Of a stretch of DNA of 64,000 bases, positions 21,793 through 29,947 are shown in pieces. The stretch is from the NCBI GenBank assembly GCA_035764935.1, contig DASTYK010000034.1:1-64000 (forward strand), read 5' to 3'. The DNA comes from Longimicrobiales bacterium (GTDB lineage: Bacteria; Gemmatimonadota; Gemmatimonadetes; Longimicrobiales; RSA9). Position numbers and translations under genes: made by a program. The notes beneath the pieces are model-generated. The model was not told the origin of the DNA and made no database searches. It saw nothing but the letters and a program-made list of their open reading frames with translations. Position 1 is the first letter of the stretch. Each line of letters opens with the position of its first letter.

Positions 21793-22313
21793 CAGAAGGG
21801 GTTCACCACCACGCCCAGGTGGATGTAGGCGCTGCGCATGTCGATCTCGAAGGCGCGGGAGCTGACCACGCCACGTGCATAGACCGACAGGTTTTCGGAG
21901 ATTCCGCGTGCGGCGAGGGTCGCGAGGGACCAGGCGCCGGAGTACTCGCTGTCGGTTTCATCCGGCTCCGGGCCGGGGACCACGCGCTCGTAGAGATCCA
22001 GACCGCCGCCCAGGAACCAGCCGTAGTTGCTGCTGCCGAGCACCCGGTACAGCAGGTGCAGCCCGCCGCCATGGCAGCCCTCATCGCCGCAGCGCTCCAG
22101 CCGGCTGGCGCCCGGGCCTTCCTCCCACTGCACGTAGTGGATCCCGGCGATGGTGCGTTCGCCGGTCGGCAGGTACAGACCGACGCCCCACGACAGAGCC
22201 TCCTCGTCGCGCTGCCCGAGCCACGAGCCGCCGCCCTCCAGGGCGATGCCCTGGCCGCTGACGGCGGCAGGAAACAGCGCGAGAACGCCCGCGAGTATCA
22301 GAGAACGGTACAT
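21792..22313 (-). CDS. Small secreted beta-barrel-like protein
   Basis: A 173-residue protein of unknown function. A signal peptide (MYRSLILAGVLALFPAAVSG, cleavage near GQG) is followed by alternating strands rich in Gly, Tyr and Leu, ending VVVNPF with a terminal Phe, consistent with a small outer-membrane barrel. One short loop carries two Cys (ERCGDEGCHGGG), possibly a disulfide or metal site. An AACGGAGTC ribosome-binding site precedes the ATG. It is divergent from the next gene and does not appear linked to the efflux operon. Confidence 0.6.
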   Translation of the reverse strand: MYRSLILAGVLALFPAAVSGQGIALEGGGSWLGQRDEEALSWGVGLYLPTGERTIAGIHYVQWEEGPGASRLERCGDEGCHGGGLHLLYRVLGSSNYGWFLGGGLDLYERVVPGPEPDETDSEYSGAWSLATLAARGISENLSVYARGVVSSRAFEIDMRSAYIHLGVVVNPF

Positions 22314-22442
22314 ACTGACTCCGTTTTTTCGTCGCTGGTACTGCTCTGCAGCGCCCGTCCCCCTGTACCTGCGAGTTCGGGCGCCGCCATGCTACGTCCG
22401 GTCCGGTCGCCGACGCAACGCATTCGTTCCAGCCCGACGCTC

Positions 22443-22472
22443 GTGACGCACGCGTGCGCGTCGACGTATACT
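22443..22472 (+). promoter_or_regulatory. Candidate promoter for the methyltransferase-like gene
   Basis: GTGACG (22443-22448), an 18-bp spacer and TATACT (22467-22472), about 30 bp before the ATG. The spacer contains the perfect palindrome GCACGCGTGC (22448-22457), a possible regulator site. Confidence 0.45.
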
Positions 22473-22501
22473 GGAAACGGCCCCTCGTGGAGGGCATTCC
22501 G

Positions 22502-23746
22502 ATGCGAACACGCCCGCTCGCCGTGATCGCCGTACTTGCCGCAGTCCTCGGCAGCGCGCTGCTGATGCTGTCGCCGCAGGCGCTGGACACGTTGCAGTGG
22601 GAGCATGCAGCCGTCGGGCAGCGCCCGCAGCGCGATACGACGTTCGGCGCGCGCATCGTCCGCCTGTCGGAGGAGGGCGGGTACTTCGACACCGACAATC
22701 TGATTTCCAACGAGCGTTCCTACCTGCACGTCGCGCCAGCCCTGCGTGCGCGCGCCGGGGGCGGTGCATACATCGGGGTCGGTCCCGATCAGAATTTCGC
22801 GTATATCGCGCTGCTGCGGCCCGAAATCGCCTTTGTCGTCGACATCCGCCGCGACAACGTGCTGCAGCACCTGCTGTTCAAGGCGCTGTTCGAGCGCTCC
22901 GAGAACCGTGCGGCATACCTCGCGGGACTGACCGGGCGCATGGCACCAGGGCATCGTGCGGAATCACGCGTCCCGGACGACAGCACCGAATCAGCCACGG
23001 CACGTGGTGAGCTGCCGGCCGCCACGGCCCGCGGCGCAGCACCTCCTGCGGGCGGTACGCTGCGTGACATCGTCGCATGGATCGACGGCAGCCCGGTGGA
23101 TCCCGAGGAGCTTGCACGCGTTCAGCGCGACGTGCGTGCCCGTATCAGCAGGTACGGATACCCACTGACCGAGACCGACTACGCGGTCATCGAGCGTATT
23201 CACGAGACGTTCGCGCGTGAGGGCCTGTCACTGCGTTTCAGCAGCCATGGCAGAGCCCCGCAGTCACACTACCCGACCTGGCGTGACCTGCTGCTGGAGA
23301 CCGACCGGTCAGGCGCGCCGGCAGGCGCGTTCTCAGACGAAGAGTCCTACGCGTTTCTGCGCAGGATGCAGCAGGAGGACCGCATCATCCCGGTCGTGGG
23401 CGACTTCGCGGGCACGCACGCCCTGCGCGCCATTGCAGAAGACCTGAAAGCCGACGGTTTGCAGGTGAAGGCGTTCTATACCTCGAACGTCGAGTACTAC
23501 CTGTTCCGCGATGGCGGCTTCGAGCGTTTCGTCGAGAATGCGGCCAGTCTCCCGTGGCACGCCGACGCCCTCATCATCCGCTCCGTCTTCCGCGGTGGTT
23601 CTCCGTCTCTCGCCGCGCACACCGTTCCCGGGTACGGCAGCATCCAGGTGGCACAGCCGGCGCGCAGCTTTCTGGAACGGAGTCGCAGGCCAGGCTACAC
23701 TGCATACAGCGAGCTGACCGCCCATGACGTGCTCCCTCCGCAGTAA
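22502..23746 (+). CDS. Exported or membrane-anchored methyltransferase-like protein, unassigned (LIC_10091-like)
   Basis: A 414-residue protein starting at ATG 22502 behind GGAGGG. A hydrophobic N-terminal helix (PLAVIAVLAAVLGSALLML) acts as a signal anchor. The segment GGAYIGVGPDQNFAYIALL, then RPEIAFVVDIRRDN, looks like a nucleotide- or SAM-binding strand-loop-helix plus an acidic strand end. A second alpha/beta part has PVVGDFAGTHALRAIAEDL and FYTSNVEYYLF. This resembles the uncharacterised LIC_10091 family as I remember it, which I cannot verify here. No catalytic role can be claimed. It is a single gene with its own likely promoter. Confidence 0.5.
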   Translation: MRTRPLAVIAVLAAVLGSALLMLSPQALDTLQWEHAAVGQRPQRDTTFGARIVRLSEEGGYFDTDNLISNERSYLHVAPALRARAGGGAYIGVGPDQNFAYIALLRPEIAFVVDIRRDNVLQHLLFKALFERSENRAAYLAGLTGRMAPGHRAESRVPDDSTESATARGELPAATARGAAPPAGGTLRDIVAWIDGSPVDPEELARVQRDVRARISRYGYPLTETDYAVIERIHETFAREGLSLRFSSHGRAPQSHYPTWRDLLLETDRSGAPAGAFSDEESYAFLRRMQQEDRIIPVVGDFAGTHALRAIAEDLKADGLQVKAFYTSNVEYYLFRDGGFERFVENAASLPWHADALIIRSVFRGGSPSLAAHTVPGYGSIQVAQPARSFLERSRRPGYTAYSELTAHDVLPPQ

Positions 23747-23791
23747 CCGTGCAGCTCGAACCGGAGTCCATCCCTGCATAGTGGAGACGAC

Positions 23792-24172
23792 ATGCCGAAC
23801 GTGAAGATCGAAGGCCTGGCCCAGATCGCGCTGAGCGTTGCCGACGCCCGTCGTGCGAGGGCCTTTTACCAGGACAAGCTCGGTCTCCGGCTGCTTTTCG
23901 AGGCCCCACCCGGTCTGGCCTTTTTCGAGTGCAGCGGCATTCGTCTCATGCTTGCCGAGCCGGAGACGCCTTCCGAAGGCCACGCCTCATCCGTGCTCTA
24001 CTTCCGCGTTCCCGCGATCGCTGACGCGTACGCGTCACTGCAGCAGCAGGACGTGCAGTTCGAGAGCGAGCCTCACGTCGTGCATCGCGCCGACGACCAT
24101 GATCTGTGGATGGCCTTTTTCCACGACGGCGAAGGCAACATGCACGCGCTGATGGAGGAGCGCCGGCGCTGA
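23792..24172 (+). CDS. VOC-superfamily protein (glyoxalase/dioxygenase fold)
   Basis: A 126-residue single-domain vicinal-oxygen-chelate protein with two beta-alpha-beta-beta-beta modules. It begins QIALSVADARRARAFYQDKLGLRLL, the typical first module, and ends HDGEGNMHALMEE, where the last Glu is the usual second metal-ligand position; the expected first His is replaced (QIALSV), so metal binding is uncertain. Start ATG 23792 follows GGAGACG. Substrate unknown; such proteins act in glyoxal detoxification, antibiotic resistance or ring cleavage. The 3' end is part of a small tandem palindromic repeat. Confidence 0.82.
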   Translation: MPNVKIEGLAQIALSVADARRARAFYQDKLGLRLLFEAPPGLAFFECSGIRLMLAEPETPSEGHASSVLYFRVPAIADAYASLQQQDVQFESEPHVVHRADDHDLWMAFFHDGEGNMHALMEERRR

Positions 24173-24189
24173 TGGAGAGCGCCGGCGCT
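24148..24189 (+). repeat. Tandem palindromic repeat across the VOC stop codon
   Basis: GCTGATGGAGGAGCGCCGGC is followed at once by GCTGATGGAGAGCGCCGGC, so the gene end is duplicated. Each copy contains the 12-bp palindrome AGCGCCGGCGCT (24159-24170 and 24178-24189). The pair of hairpins lies between convergent genes and may terminate transcription. Confidence 0.6.
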
Positions 24190-24197
24190 GACGGACG

Positions 24198-25784
24198 TCA
24201 GGGTCGCCGGACCGTCGGGTACTCCACTCCCAGCTGCTCCAGATACGTCTCGTACTTTGACGGGTCGTAGCGCAGCGGCTCGAGCTGATCCCTGTAGCCG
24301 GCCATCCGTTCGGTGTTGAGGTGCACGGGCGGCGGCGTATCCAGCGGGATGAGCGACTCCCACTGGTAGTCCTTCGTCTGCACTTCCTCGAACCAGCGCT
24401 GTGTCTCCTGCCGCAGCTGTTCATCGACGAGGAGGTCGACGGCAGTGCGTGCGACGACGCGCGCGCCGTAGTTGGAGCCCTTGTGCGCGATCGGCGTGGC
24501 CATGGCGATGCCGCTCGACCAGTGGTGGCCGGTCATGCCCGGTATGTTCGCGGGGTAGCGCAGTCGCACGGTCGGGACGACCCATGACACCTCGGCGATG
24601 TCGTCGCTGCCGCCGCCCATGCCCTGGTCGGCTTCCCGCAGTGAATCGGGCACGCTCGTGTGCAGCCCGACGGTGTCGCGCTCCAGCTCCCGTTGGGCCG
24701 CCTTTGCCAGGGCGATGTCCGCTGCGCTCCACTCGGGCATTCCGACGGCGACGATGTTGGCGTGCATCGCTTCCGCGAGCGGCTTGCTGTAGTTCTGCGG
24801 CCAGGCGGCGCCGAGCACGCGCTCGGTCATTTCCGTCGACGTCATTGCAGCGGCCGCGTTCGCCATGGTCCGACCGAGCTCGTGCAGCTCACGGATGCGC
24901 GGGTAGTCCAGCTCCCGGAAGTAGTACCAGACGCTCGCCTCGGAGGGCACGACGTTGGGCTGGCTGCCGCCGTTCGCGATGATGTAGTGCGAGCGCTGGT
25001 GCAGACGCAGGTGCTCGCGGCGGAAGTTCCAGCCGACGTTCATCAGCTCCACCGCGTCGAGTGCGCTCCGGCCGGCCCACGGAGAGCCCGCGCTGTGTGC
25101 GGAGCGGCCGCTGAAGGTGAACATCGTCGACACGAGGCCGGACCCGCTGATGCCCCACGTCGTCGACATGTTGCTCGAGACGTGCGTAGACAGCATGAAG
25201 TCCATGTCCTCGAACATCCCGGCGTTCACCATGTAGGTGCGGCTCGCGACCAGCTCCTCGGCGACACCGGGGATCACGCGGATCTCGCCCGGGATGTCGT
25301 GCTTCTTCATGATCCGGCTGGTCGCGATGGCGGCGACGAGGTCCACCGCCGGGGCGCTGTTGTGTCCCTCGCCGTGACCCGGACCACCCTCGATCAGCGG
25401 TTCGTGCCAGGGGATGCCCGGCTTCTGCGAGGTCTCGGGCAATCCGTCGATGTCGCCCATGATCCCGATCACGGGCCCGCCGTTCCCGTGGCGGAATGTC
25501 GCCACGTAGCACGTCGGCATGCCGGCACAGCCGCGTTCGATCGTGAAGCCTTCGCGCTCGAGGATGCCCGTCAGGTAGTCGGCCGTCTCCAGCTCCTGGA
25601 AGCCGAGCTCACCCAGCGAGAACACCATGTCGACGATCTCCTGCGACAGCTTCTCCATGCCCGCAACTTCGTTCGCGACCTCACGTTTGAGCGCGTCCGC
25701 GGAGGGGCGCTGTGCGTGGGCGGCCGGACTGCTGGCGGCGAGCAGGAGCAGGGCTGCGGCTGTGCTGCGGCGGTGCAGGCGCAT
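24198..25784 (-). CDS. Secreted M20-family amidohydrolase/peptidase (AbgB-like)
   Basis: A 528-residue metallo-amidohydrolase. ATG 25784 is chosen because a signal peptide follows (RRSTAAALLLLAASSPAAHA, then QRPSADA). The M20 fold shows the metal and catalytic motifs MGDIDGLPE, GHGEGHNSAPAVD, VAEEL and LSTHV, plus a dimerisation domain insert (HSAGSPWAGRSALDAVELM). Where many M20D relatives have Cys (HACGHN) this protein has Glu (HGEGHN). By family it cleaves N-acyl or p-aminobenzoyl-glutamate-like amides, here in the periplasm. It is convergent with the VOC gene and divergent from the plug-like lipoprotein gene. Confidence 0.85.
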   Translation of the reverse strand: MRLHRRSTAAALLLLAASSPAAHAQRPSADALKREVANEVAGMEKLSQEIVDMVFSLGELGFQELETADYLTGILEREGFTIERGCAGMPTCYVATFRHGNGGPVIGIMGDIDGLPETSQKPGIPWHEPLIEGGPGHGEGHNSAPAVDLVAAIATSRIMKKHDIPGEIRVIPGVAEELVASRTYMVNAGMFEDMDFMLSTHVSSNMSTTWGISGSGLVSTMFTFSGRSAHSAGSPWAGRSALDAVELMNVGWNFRREHLRLHQRSHYIIANGGSQPNVVPSEASVWYYFRELDYPRIRELHELGRTMANAAAAMTSTEMTERVLGAAWPQNYSKPLAEAMHANIVAVGMPEWSAADIALAKAAQRELERDTVGLHTSVPDSLREADQGMGGGSDDIAEVSWVVPTVRLRYPANIPGMTGHHWSSGIAMATPIAHKGSNYGARVVARTAVDLLVDEQLRQETQRWFEEVQTKDYQWESLIPLDTPPPVHLNTERMAGYRDQLEPLRYDPSKYETYLEQLGVEYPTVRRP

Positions 25785-25925
25785 GAGTGTCTCCGGCGTG
25801 CTGAGCGGCGGCGGCGACGCGCTGCAGCGCGCGGTGCCGTTCGCCTGGATGTGGTGGAAGGGAACCGTACATCGGAAGCATGGTGCGCCGCAACGCGCGG
25901 GCCGACTGCCGCGGGCACATTCTTG

Positions 25926-25955
25926 TTGCGGCGGACGCGACCGCAGTCGTATCAT
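25926..25955 (+). promoter_or_regulatory. Candidate promoter for the plug-like lipoprotein gene
   Basis: TTGCGG (25926-25931), an 18-bp spacer and TATCAT (25950-25955), about 28 bp before the ATG. Confidence 0.4.
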
Positions 25956-25982
25956 CGCGGAAACCCCTACCGGAGGCATCCG

Positions 25983-26369
25983 ATGATGCGGCGGATACCC
26001 TACCTCGTGCTGCTCGCCCTGTTCGTCGGGGCCTGCGCCTCGAGCGGCAGCCCCCGTTCGCTCAGCTCGCGCAACGTGATCACTCAGCAGGAGATCGAGT
26101 CGGTCAACGTCAGCACCGCCTACGAGGTGGTGCAGCAGCTGCGACCGCACTTCCTGCAGGGCCGCGGTCAGACGTCCATCCAGGACCCGGGCTCGAGCAT
26201 GCCGGTGGTGTACGTGAATGGTGTCCGCTACGGCAGCCCGGACGTACTGCGGGGCATGCGCAGCATGGACCTGCGCGAGATCCGCTTCCTGAGCGCCAGC
26301 GATGCGACCACGCGTTACGGCACCGGTCACGTGGGCGGTGTCATCGAAGTGACCACCCGCGGAACCTGA
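25983..26369 (+). CDS. Lipoprotein with a TonB-receptor plug-like domain
   Basis: A 128-residue protein with a lipoprotein signal (LALFVGACASSG; Cys about residue 19). The mature part resembles only the plug of TonB-dependent receptors: NVITQQEIESVNVSTAYEVV, VVYVNGVRYGSPDVLRGM, then a Tyr-Gly-Thr-Gly segment and GGVIEVTTRGT. No barrel follows, and the stop is clean. Plug domains without barrels suggest a partner or decoy for TonB receptors or a SusC-like assembly, but function is unknown. The ribosome-binding site ACCGGAGG is strong; ATGATG gives two possible starts. It precedes the ECF operon but is separated from it by that operon's own promoter. Confidence 0.7.
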   Translation: MMRRIPYLVLLALFVGACASSGSPRSLSSRNVITQQEIESVNVSTAYEVVQQLRPHFLQGRGQTSIQDPGSSMPVVYVNGVRYGSPDVLRGMRSMDLREIRFLSASDATTRYGTGHVGGVIEVTTRGT

Positions 26370-26401
26370 CCCTCCCGCTTACCCGCACCGGGGCAGACAC
26401 T

Positions 26402-26430
26402 GGAACGCCCCGGCCCGCCCCGGTGTCTGA
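26402..26430 (+). promoter_or_regulatory. ECF (sigma-E-like) promoter of the sigma/efflux operon
   Basis: GGAACGC (26402-26408), 16 bp, then GTCTGA (26425-26430), close to the GGAAC/GTCTRA pattern used by many group-4 sigma factors, and 67 bp before the ECF sigma start. This suggests positive autoregulation. An inverted repeat CAGACAC/GTGTCTG surrounds the spacer. Confidence 0.6.
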
Positions 26431-26496
26431 CGCTGGCTGCGGCGTACCTTCCCGCCGCGCTCGATTCCAACGTTCAACAGGGCTGGCGCGTCGATA

Positions 26497-27057
26497 ATGC
26501 AGGCCAAGACGGAAGGCGATGCCGGACTGGTCGCTCGCGCCCGCGCCGGTGACGGCTCCGCGTTCGAGGAGCTCGTCCGCCGGCATCTCGGCGCCGCCCA
26601 CGCCGTCGCCGTTGCCGTGCTCCGCGATCCGGCGGACGCGGACGACGTCTGCCAGGATTCATTCGTCGCCGCGCTGCAGCAGCTCGACAGGCTTGCCGAG
26701 CCACACCGATTCGGCGCCTGGCTGCTCCGGATCGTGCGGAACCGCGCGCTGAGCGCGCTGCGCAAGCAGCGCGTGCGCGCTGCGGCACCGCTCGAGTGGG
26801 CGGTGGATGCGGCCGGCACCGACAACCCGGGGCGTGACGCCGAGCGTGCGGCGCTGCGTGACCGCCTTTCCGCCGCGCTCGATACGCTGCCCGAGCATCA
26901 GCGTCAGATCGTGCTCCTGCACGATCTCGAGGAGTGGAAGCATCGCGAGATCGGTGAGCTGCTGGGGATGCCGGAGGGCACGGTGCGCCACCATCTCTTT
27001 CAGGCACGCCGCGCACTGCGCGTGCGGCTGCTGCCGGAACAGGAAAAGGAGGGCTGA
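26497..27057 (+). CDS. ECF RNA polymerase sigma factor
   Basis: A 186-residue group-4 sigma factor with regions 2 and 4 only. Region 2 contains HAVAVAVLRDPADADDVCQD and FGAWLLRIVRNRALSALRKQ (-10 recognition and melting); region 4 contains LPEHQRQIVLLHDLEEWKHR and the helix-turn-helix IGELLGMPEGTVRHHLFQAR (-35 recognition). The stop TGA shares one base with the next ATG. It heads a seven-gene unit ending in a MacAB-TolC exporter, and an ECF-type promoter lies directly upstream, so it most likely transcribes its own operon when released from its anti-sigma partner. Confidence 0.93.
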   Translation: MQAKTEGDAGLVARARAGDGSAFEELVRRHLGAAHAVAVAVLRDPADADDVCQDSFVAALQQLDRLAEPHRFGAWLLRIVRNRALSALRKQRVRAAAPLEWAVDAAGTDNPGRDAERAALRDRLSAALDTLPEHQRQIVLLHDLEEWKHREIGELLGMPEGTVRHHLFQARRALRVRLLPEQEKEG

Positions 27058-27410
27058 TGGAGCCCGATCGGATTGATCTGAGCGCCCTTTCGCTGGACGC
27101 CGACCGCTTCGAAGCACGGGTCCGCGCGATCATGAGGGCTGCGGCGCCGGAGCTCGCGCGCCGCGCCAGTCGCGACGGCGTGCTCGTCGTGCTGGGCCAG
27201 TGGTGGCGGCCTGCCCTCGCCGCGGCCGCGGTGGTCGGCGTGCTCGCGACCGGCGCACTGCTGCAGGCGGTCCGCGATACGGCACCCTCGGCGAGCCAGG
27301 GCGTGGCGCACCAGCTCGGTGTGGCCGAGCCGGCACTTCAATGGATCGACGAGGAGCGCGACCCGACCGTCGGCGATCTGGAGATGGCATTGATCGGAGA
27401 TGCACGATGA
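27057..27410 (+). CDS. Single-pass membrane protein, probable anti-sigma factor
   Basis: A 117-residue protein with a charged cytoplasmic part (residues 1-48), one membrane helix (about 51-71, WWRPALAAAAVVGVLATGALL) and a short periplasmic tail of about 45 residues. It has no zinc-binding HxxxCxxC motif and I see no known domain. Position (one-base overlap with the sigma stop) and topology match small anti-sigma factors such as CnrY, and the next gene encodes a CnrX/CpxP-like periplasmic protein. The function is inferred from context only. Confidence 0.6.
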   Translation: MEPDRIDLSALSLDADRFEARVRAIMRAAAPELARRASRDGVLVVLGQWWRPALAAAAVVGVLATGALLQAVRDTAPSASQGVAHQLGVAEPALQWIDEERDPTVGDLEMALIGDAR

Positions 27411-27838
27411 TGGTCGCGAACGGAGCCGGCAGGCTGCGTTTTGCCGGAGCGCTGCTGCTCGCTGCGACCTTTGCGGTGGGCGGGCTCGGCGGATACTCGG
27501 TTGCACAGCTCGCCGGGCGCGGCGATACCGCGCAGGCGGATGAGCCCGAGTGTGAGGACCACGATCGCAACCGCAGCAACTACTACGAGAGCCTCGGCGT
27601 GGACCCATCCCAGAAGGAGCGCATCGACGCCATTCTGGGAGCGCGCAAGCAGCAGATGGATCTCTTCTGGGCGGAGAACGGTCCGCGCATGGAGCAGATC
27701 GTGGACTCGGCGCGGGCCGAGATCCGCAACGTACTCACGCCTGAGCAGCGGGCAGAGGCTGATCGTCGGCGCGCGGAGCGTCGTGCCAAGCGCGAACGAC
27801 AGGAAGAGGCCTGCAAGAAGCTGCAGGAGAAGCAGTAG
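27407..27838 (+). CDS. Membrane-tethered CpxP/CnrX-like periplasmic sensor or chaperone
   Basis: A 143-residue protein with an N-terminal membrane helix (about 11-33) and a periplasmic helical domain. The family hallmark LTPEQR is at residues 110-115, after a helix with PSQKERIDAILGARKQQMD. An acidic Cys/His cluster, ECEDHD (48-53), lies just after the anchor and could bind metal; a second Cys is at 136. Family relatives (CpxP, Spy, ZraP, CnrX) bind misfolded proteins or metals and modulate envelope stress responses. ATG overlaps the preceding stop (ATGA). The ATGATG start leaves a one-codon ambiguity. Confidence 0.75.
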   Translation: MMVANGAGRLRFAGALLLAATFAVGGLGGYSVAQLAGRGDTAQADEPECEDHDRNRSNYYESLGVDPSQKERIDAILGARKQQMDLFWAENGPRMEQIVDSARAEIRNVLTPEQRAEADRRRAERRAKRERQEEACKKLQEKQ

Positions 27839-27839
27839 C

Positions 27840-29207
27840 ATGACCCCCACTTCGTGCGCCGCGATGTCGCGGCGCGCGCTGGTCGCCCTGGTGGCGGCCG
27901 GCACTCTCGGCGCCGCTGGCTCCGCCGCGGCGCAGCAGCCTCCGCCCCAGACCACATCCCGGCAGCCGACGTCGCCGGCAACGCAGGAGCCGACCGTGAC
28001 CCTCGCGCAGGCGGTCGAGCTGGCGCAGCAGCACAGTCCGGCTCTTGCGCAGCGGCTCGGCGCCGTCACGACGTCGCGCTCGGCGGAGCGCGTCCAGATC
28101 GGCTCGTTCCTGCCGAACCTGTCGTTCAGCTCGGGTGCGTCGCTCGCGAGCACGGAGCGCTTCAATCCCCAGACGAACACGACCGTCAGCGGATCCAGCG
28201 ACAGCTACAGCGCGGGCCTCTCGGCGTCGGTCGATCTGTTCACTGCGGGACGGCGCGGTGCGCAGTTGCGCCAGGCGCGCGCCAGCACCGATGCGGCACT
28301 CGCGTCGGTCATCGAGCAGCGCTTTGCCGTGGCGCTCCAGGCCAAGCAGTCGTTTTTCGACGTTCGTCGCGCCGATGAGTTGATCCGCGTGGCGGAGGCG
28401 CGCGTCACGCGCGCGCAGCAGTCGGAGGAAGCCGCGCAGCGTCGCATGCAGGTGGGCTCCGGCACGCGCTCGGACGTGCTTCGCGCGCGGCTCGAGGCGA
28501 ACCAGGCTCGCCAGGCCCTGCTGCAGGCGCAGTCGCAGCGTCGCGCCGCGACGTACGCGCTCGGCGCCGTCATCGGCGCGGACGGTCCGGTGGCAGCGCA
28601 ACCAGGCGAGGAGCCCGGCCCGGCGGATCTCGCGCTCTCGGATGCGGAGCTCGTCGAGCTGGTCGAGCAGCAGTCGCCGGCGGTGCAGACGGCGGAAGCG
28701 GATGTTGCCGCCAGTGATGCGGGCCTGCGCTCGGCGCGCACGCAGTATTTCCCGACGCTGCGCGCGAGCGGGGGATACGACTGGTTCAACCAGGACGCCT
28801 CCTTCAACGGCGGCCGCACGAGCTGGAGCACGCGCCTTTCCCTGTCCTACCCGCTCTTCAACGGCTTCGGCCGCGAGGACGCGGTGCAGCGGGCGAGCGT
28901 GCAGGCGAACGTCAGTCGCATCCAGCTCGACGCGTCCCGCCGGCAGGCCCGCGCGGACCTCGAGGGCGTGCTCACCAGCCTGCGGCTCGCCGAGGAGCAG
29001 ATCGTGCTCGCGGCCGAGGCCGTCGATGTTGCGGCCGAGGATCTCCGGGTGGTGGAGGAGCGCTACCGTCTCGGTGCGGCGACCAGCATCGATCTGCTGC
29101 AGTCGCAGACCGCGCTGGTCGAAGCGGAGCAGGCGCTGGTCAACGCGCGCTACGATTACCTGATCGCGCGTGCGCAGCTGGAAGCCCTGGTCGGGAGGGA
29201 GCTGTGA
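27840..29207 (+). CDS. TolC-family outer-membrane channel of the MacAB-type exporter
   Basis: A 455-residue outer-membrane factor with signal peptide (cleavage near AAAQQ) and a Pro/Thr/Gln-rich linker (about residues 32-50) before the first helix. Both repeated halves are present: [19 protein letters not shown] at the start and [19 protein letters not shown] near the end. It starts one base after the sensor stop and its end overlaps the ABC ATPase start (GTGA), so the channel is encoded inside the exporter operon, unlike E. coli macAB, which borrows TolC. Confidence 0.9.
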   Translation: MTPTSCAAMSRRALVALVAAGTLGAAGSAAAQQPPPQTTSRQPTSPATQEPTVTLAQAVELAQQHSPALAQRLGAVTTSRSAERVQIGSFLPNLSFSSGASLASTERFNPQTNTTVSGSSDSYSAGLSASVDLFTAGRRGAQLRQARASTDAALASVIEQRFAVALQAKQSFFDVRRADELIRVAEARVTRAQQSEEAAQRRMQVGSGTRSDVLRARLEANQARQALLQAQSQRRAATYALGAVIGADGPVAAQPGEEPGPADLALSDAELVELVEQQSPAVQTAEADVAASDAGLRSARTQYFPTLRASGGYDWFNQDASFNGGRTSWSTRLSLSYPLFNGFGREDAVQRASVQANVSRIQLDASRRQARADLEGVLTSLRLAEEQIVLAAEAVDVAAEDLRVVEERYRLGAATSIDLLQSQTALVEAEQALVNARYDYLIARAQLEALVGREL

Positions 29208-29947
29208 GCACCGCCGCCGGTCAGGCCGACGAGGTCATCCGCATCGATCGGCTCACCAAGGACTACATCCTCGGCGCCGAGACCGTGCACGCGCTGCGTG
29301 GCGTCGACCTCGTGGTGCACCGCAACGAGTACATCGCGATCATGGGCCCGTCGGGCTCCGGCAAGTCCACGCTGATGAACCTGATCGGCTGCCTGGACAC
29401 GCCGAGCGGCGGCGAGTACTGGCTGAACGGCCAGGCCGTCTCGCAGCTCACCGACGACGATCTCGCCCGGATCCGCAACCGCGAGATCGGGTTCGTCTTC
29501 CAGACGTTCAACCTGCTCCCTCGCGCGACGGCCCTGCACAACGTCGAGCTGCCTCTCGTCTACGCGGGTGTGGGCGCAAAGGACCGGCGCGAGCGAGCCG
29601 CGCGGATGCTGGAGCGCGTCGGCCTCGGCGACCGCATGACGCACCGCCCGAGCGAGCTGTCCGGCGGACAGCGGCAGCGTGTCGCGATCGCGCGGGCGCT
29701 GATCAATGATCCCGCGATCCTCCTGGCGGACGAGCCGACGGGCAACCTCGACTCGCAGACCGGCGCGGAGATCATGGCGCTGTTCGAAACGCTGCACGAG
29801 CAGGGGCAGACGATCGTGCTCGTCACGCACGAGCTCGACATCGCCCAGCACGCGCGGCGGCAGATCTTCCTGAAGGATGGTGTCATCGAGCGCGACGAGC
29901 GGAGCTGGGCTCCGCCCGTCGCTGAGTCAACCGGAGGCGTTCTGTGA
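29204..29947 (+). CDS. ABC transporter ATPase (MacB/LolD type)
   Basis: A 247-residue nucleotide-binding subunit. Walker [11 protein letters not shown]-loop [10 protein letters not shown], signature [10 protein letters not shown], Walker [14 protein letters not shown] and the switch His in VTHELD are all intact. The closest group is MacB/LolD (type VII, mechanotransmission) ATPases. It starts with GTG overlapping the tolC stop and ends overlapping the GTG of the adaptor gene. In E. coli MacB this domain is fused to the permease; here it is a separate gene. Confidence 0.93.
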   Translation: MSTAAGQADEVIRIDRLTKDYILGAETVHALRGVDLVVHRNEYIAIMGPSGSGKSTLMNLIGCLDTPSGGEYWLNGQAVSQLTDDDLARIRNREIGFVFQTFNLLPRATALHNVELPLVYAGVGAKDRRERAARMLERVGLGDRMTHRPSELSGGQRQRVAIARALINDPAILLADEPTGNLDSQTGAEIMALFETLHEQGQTIVLVTHELDIAQHARRQIFLKDGVIERDERSWAPPVAESTGGVL

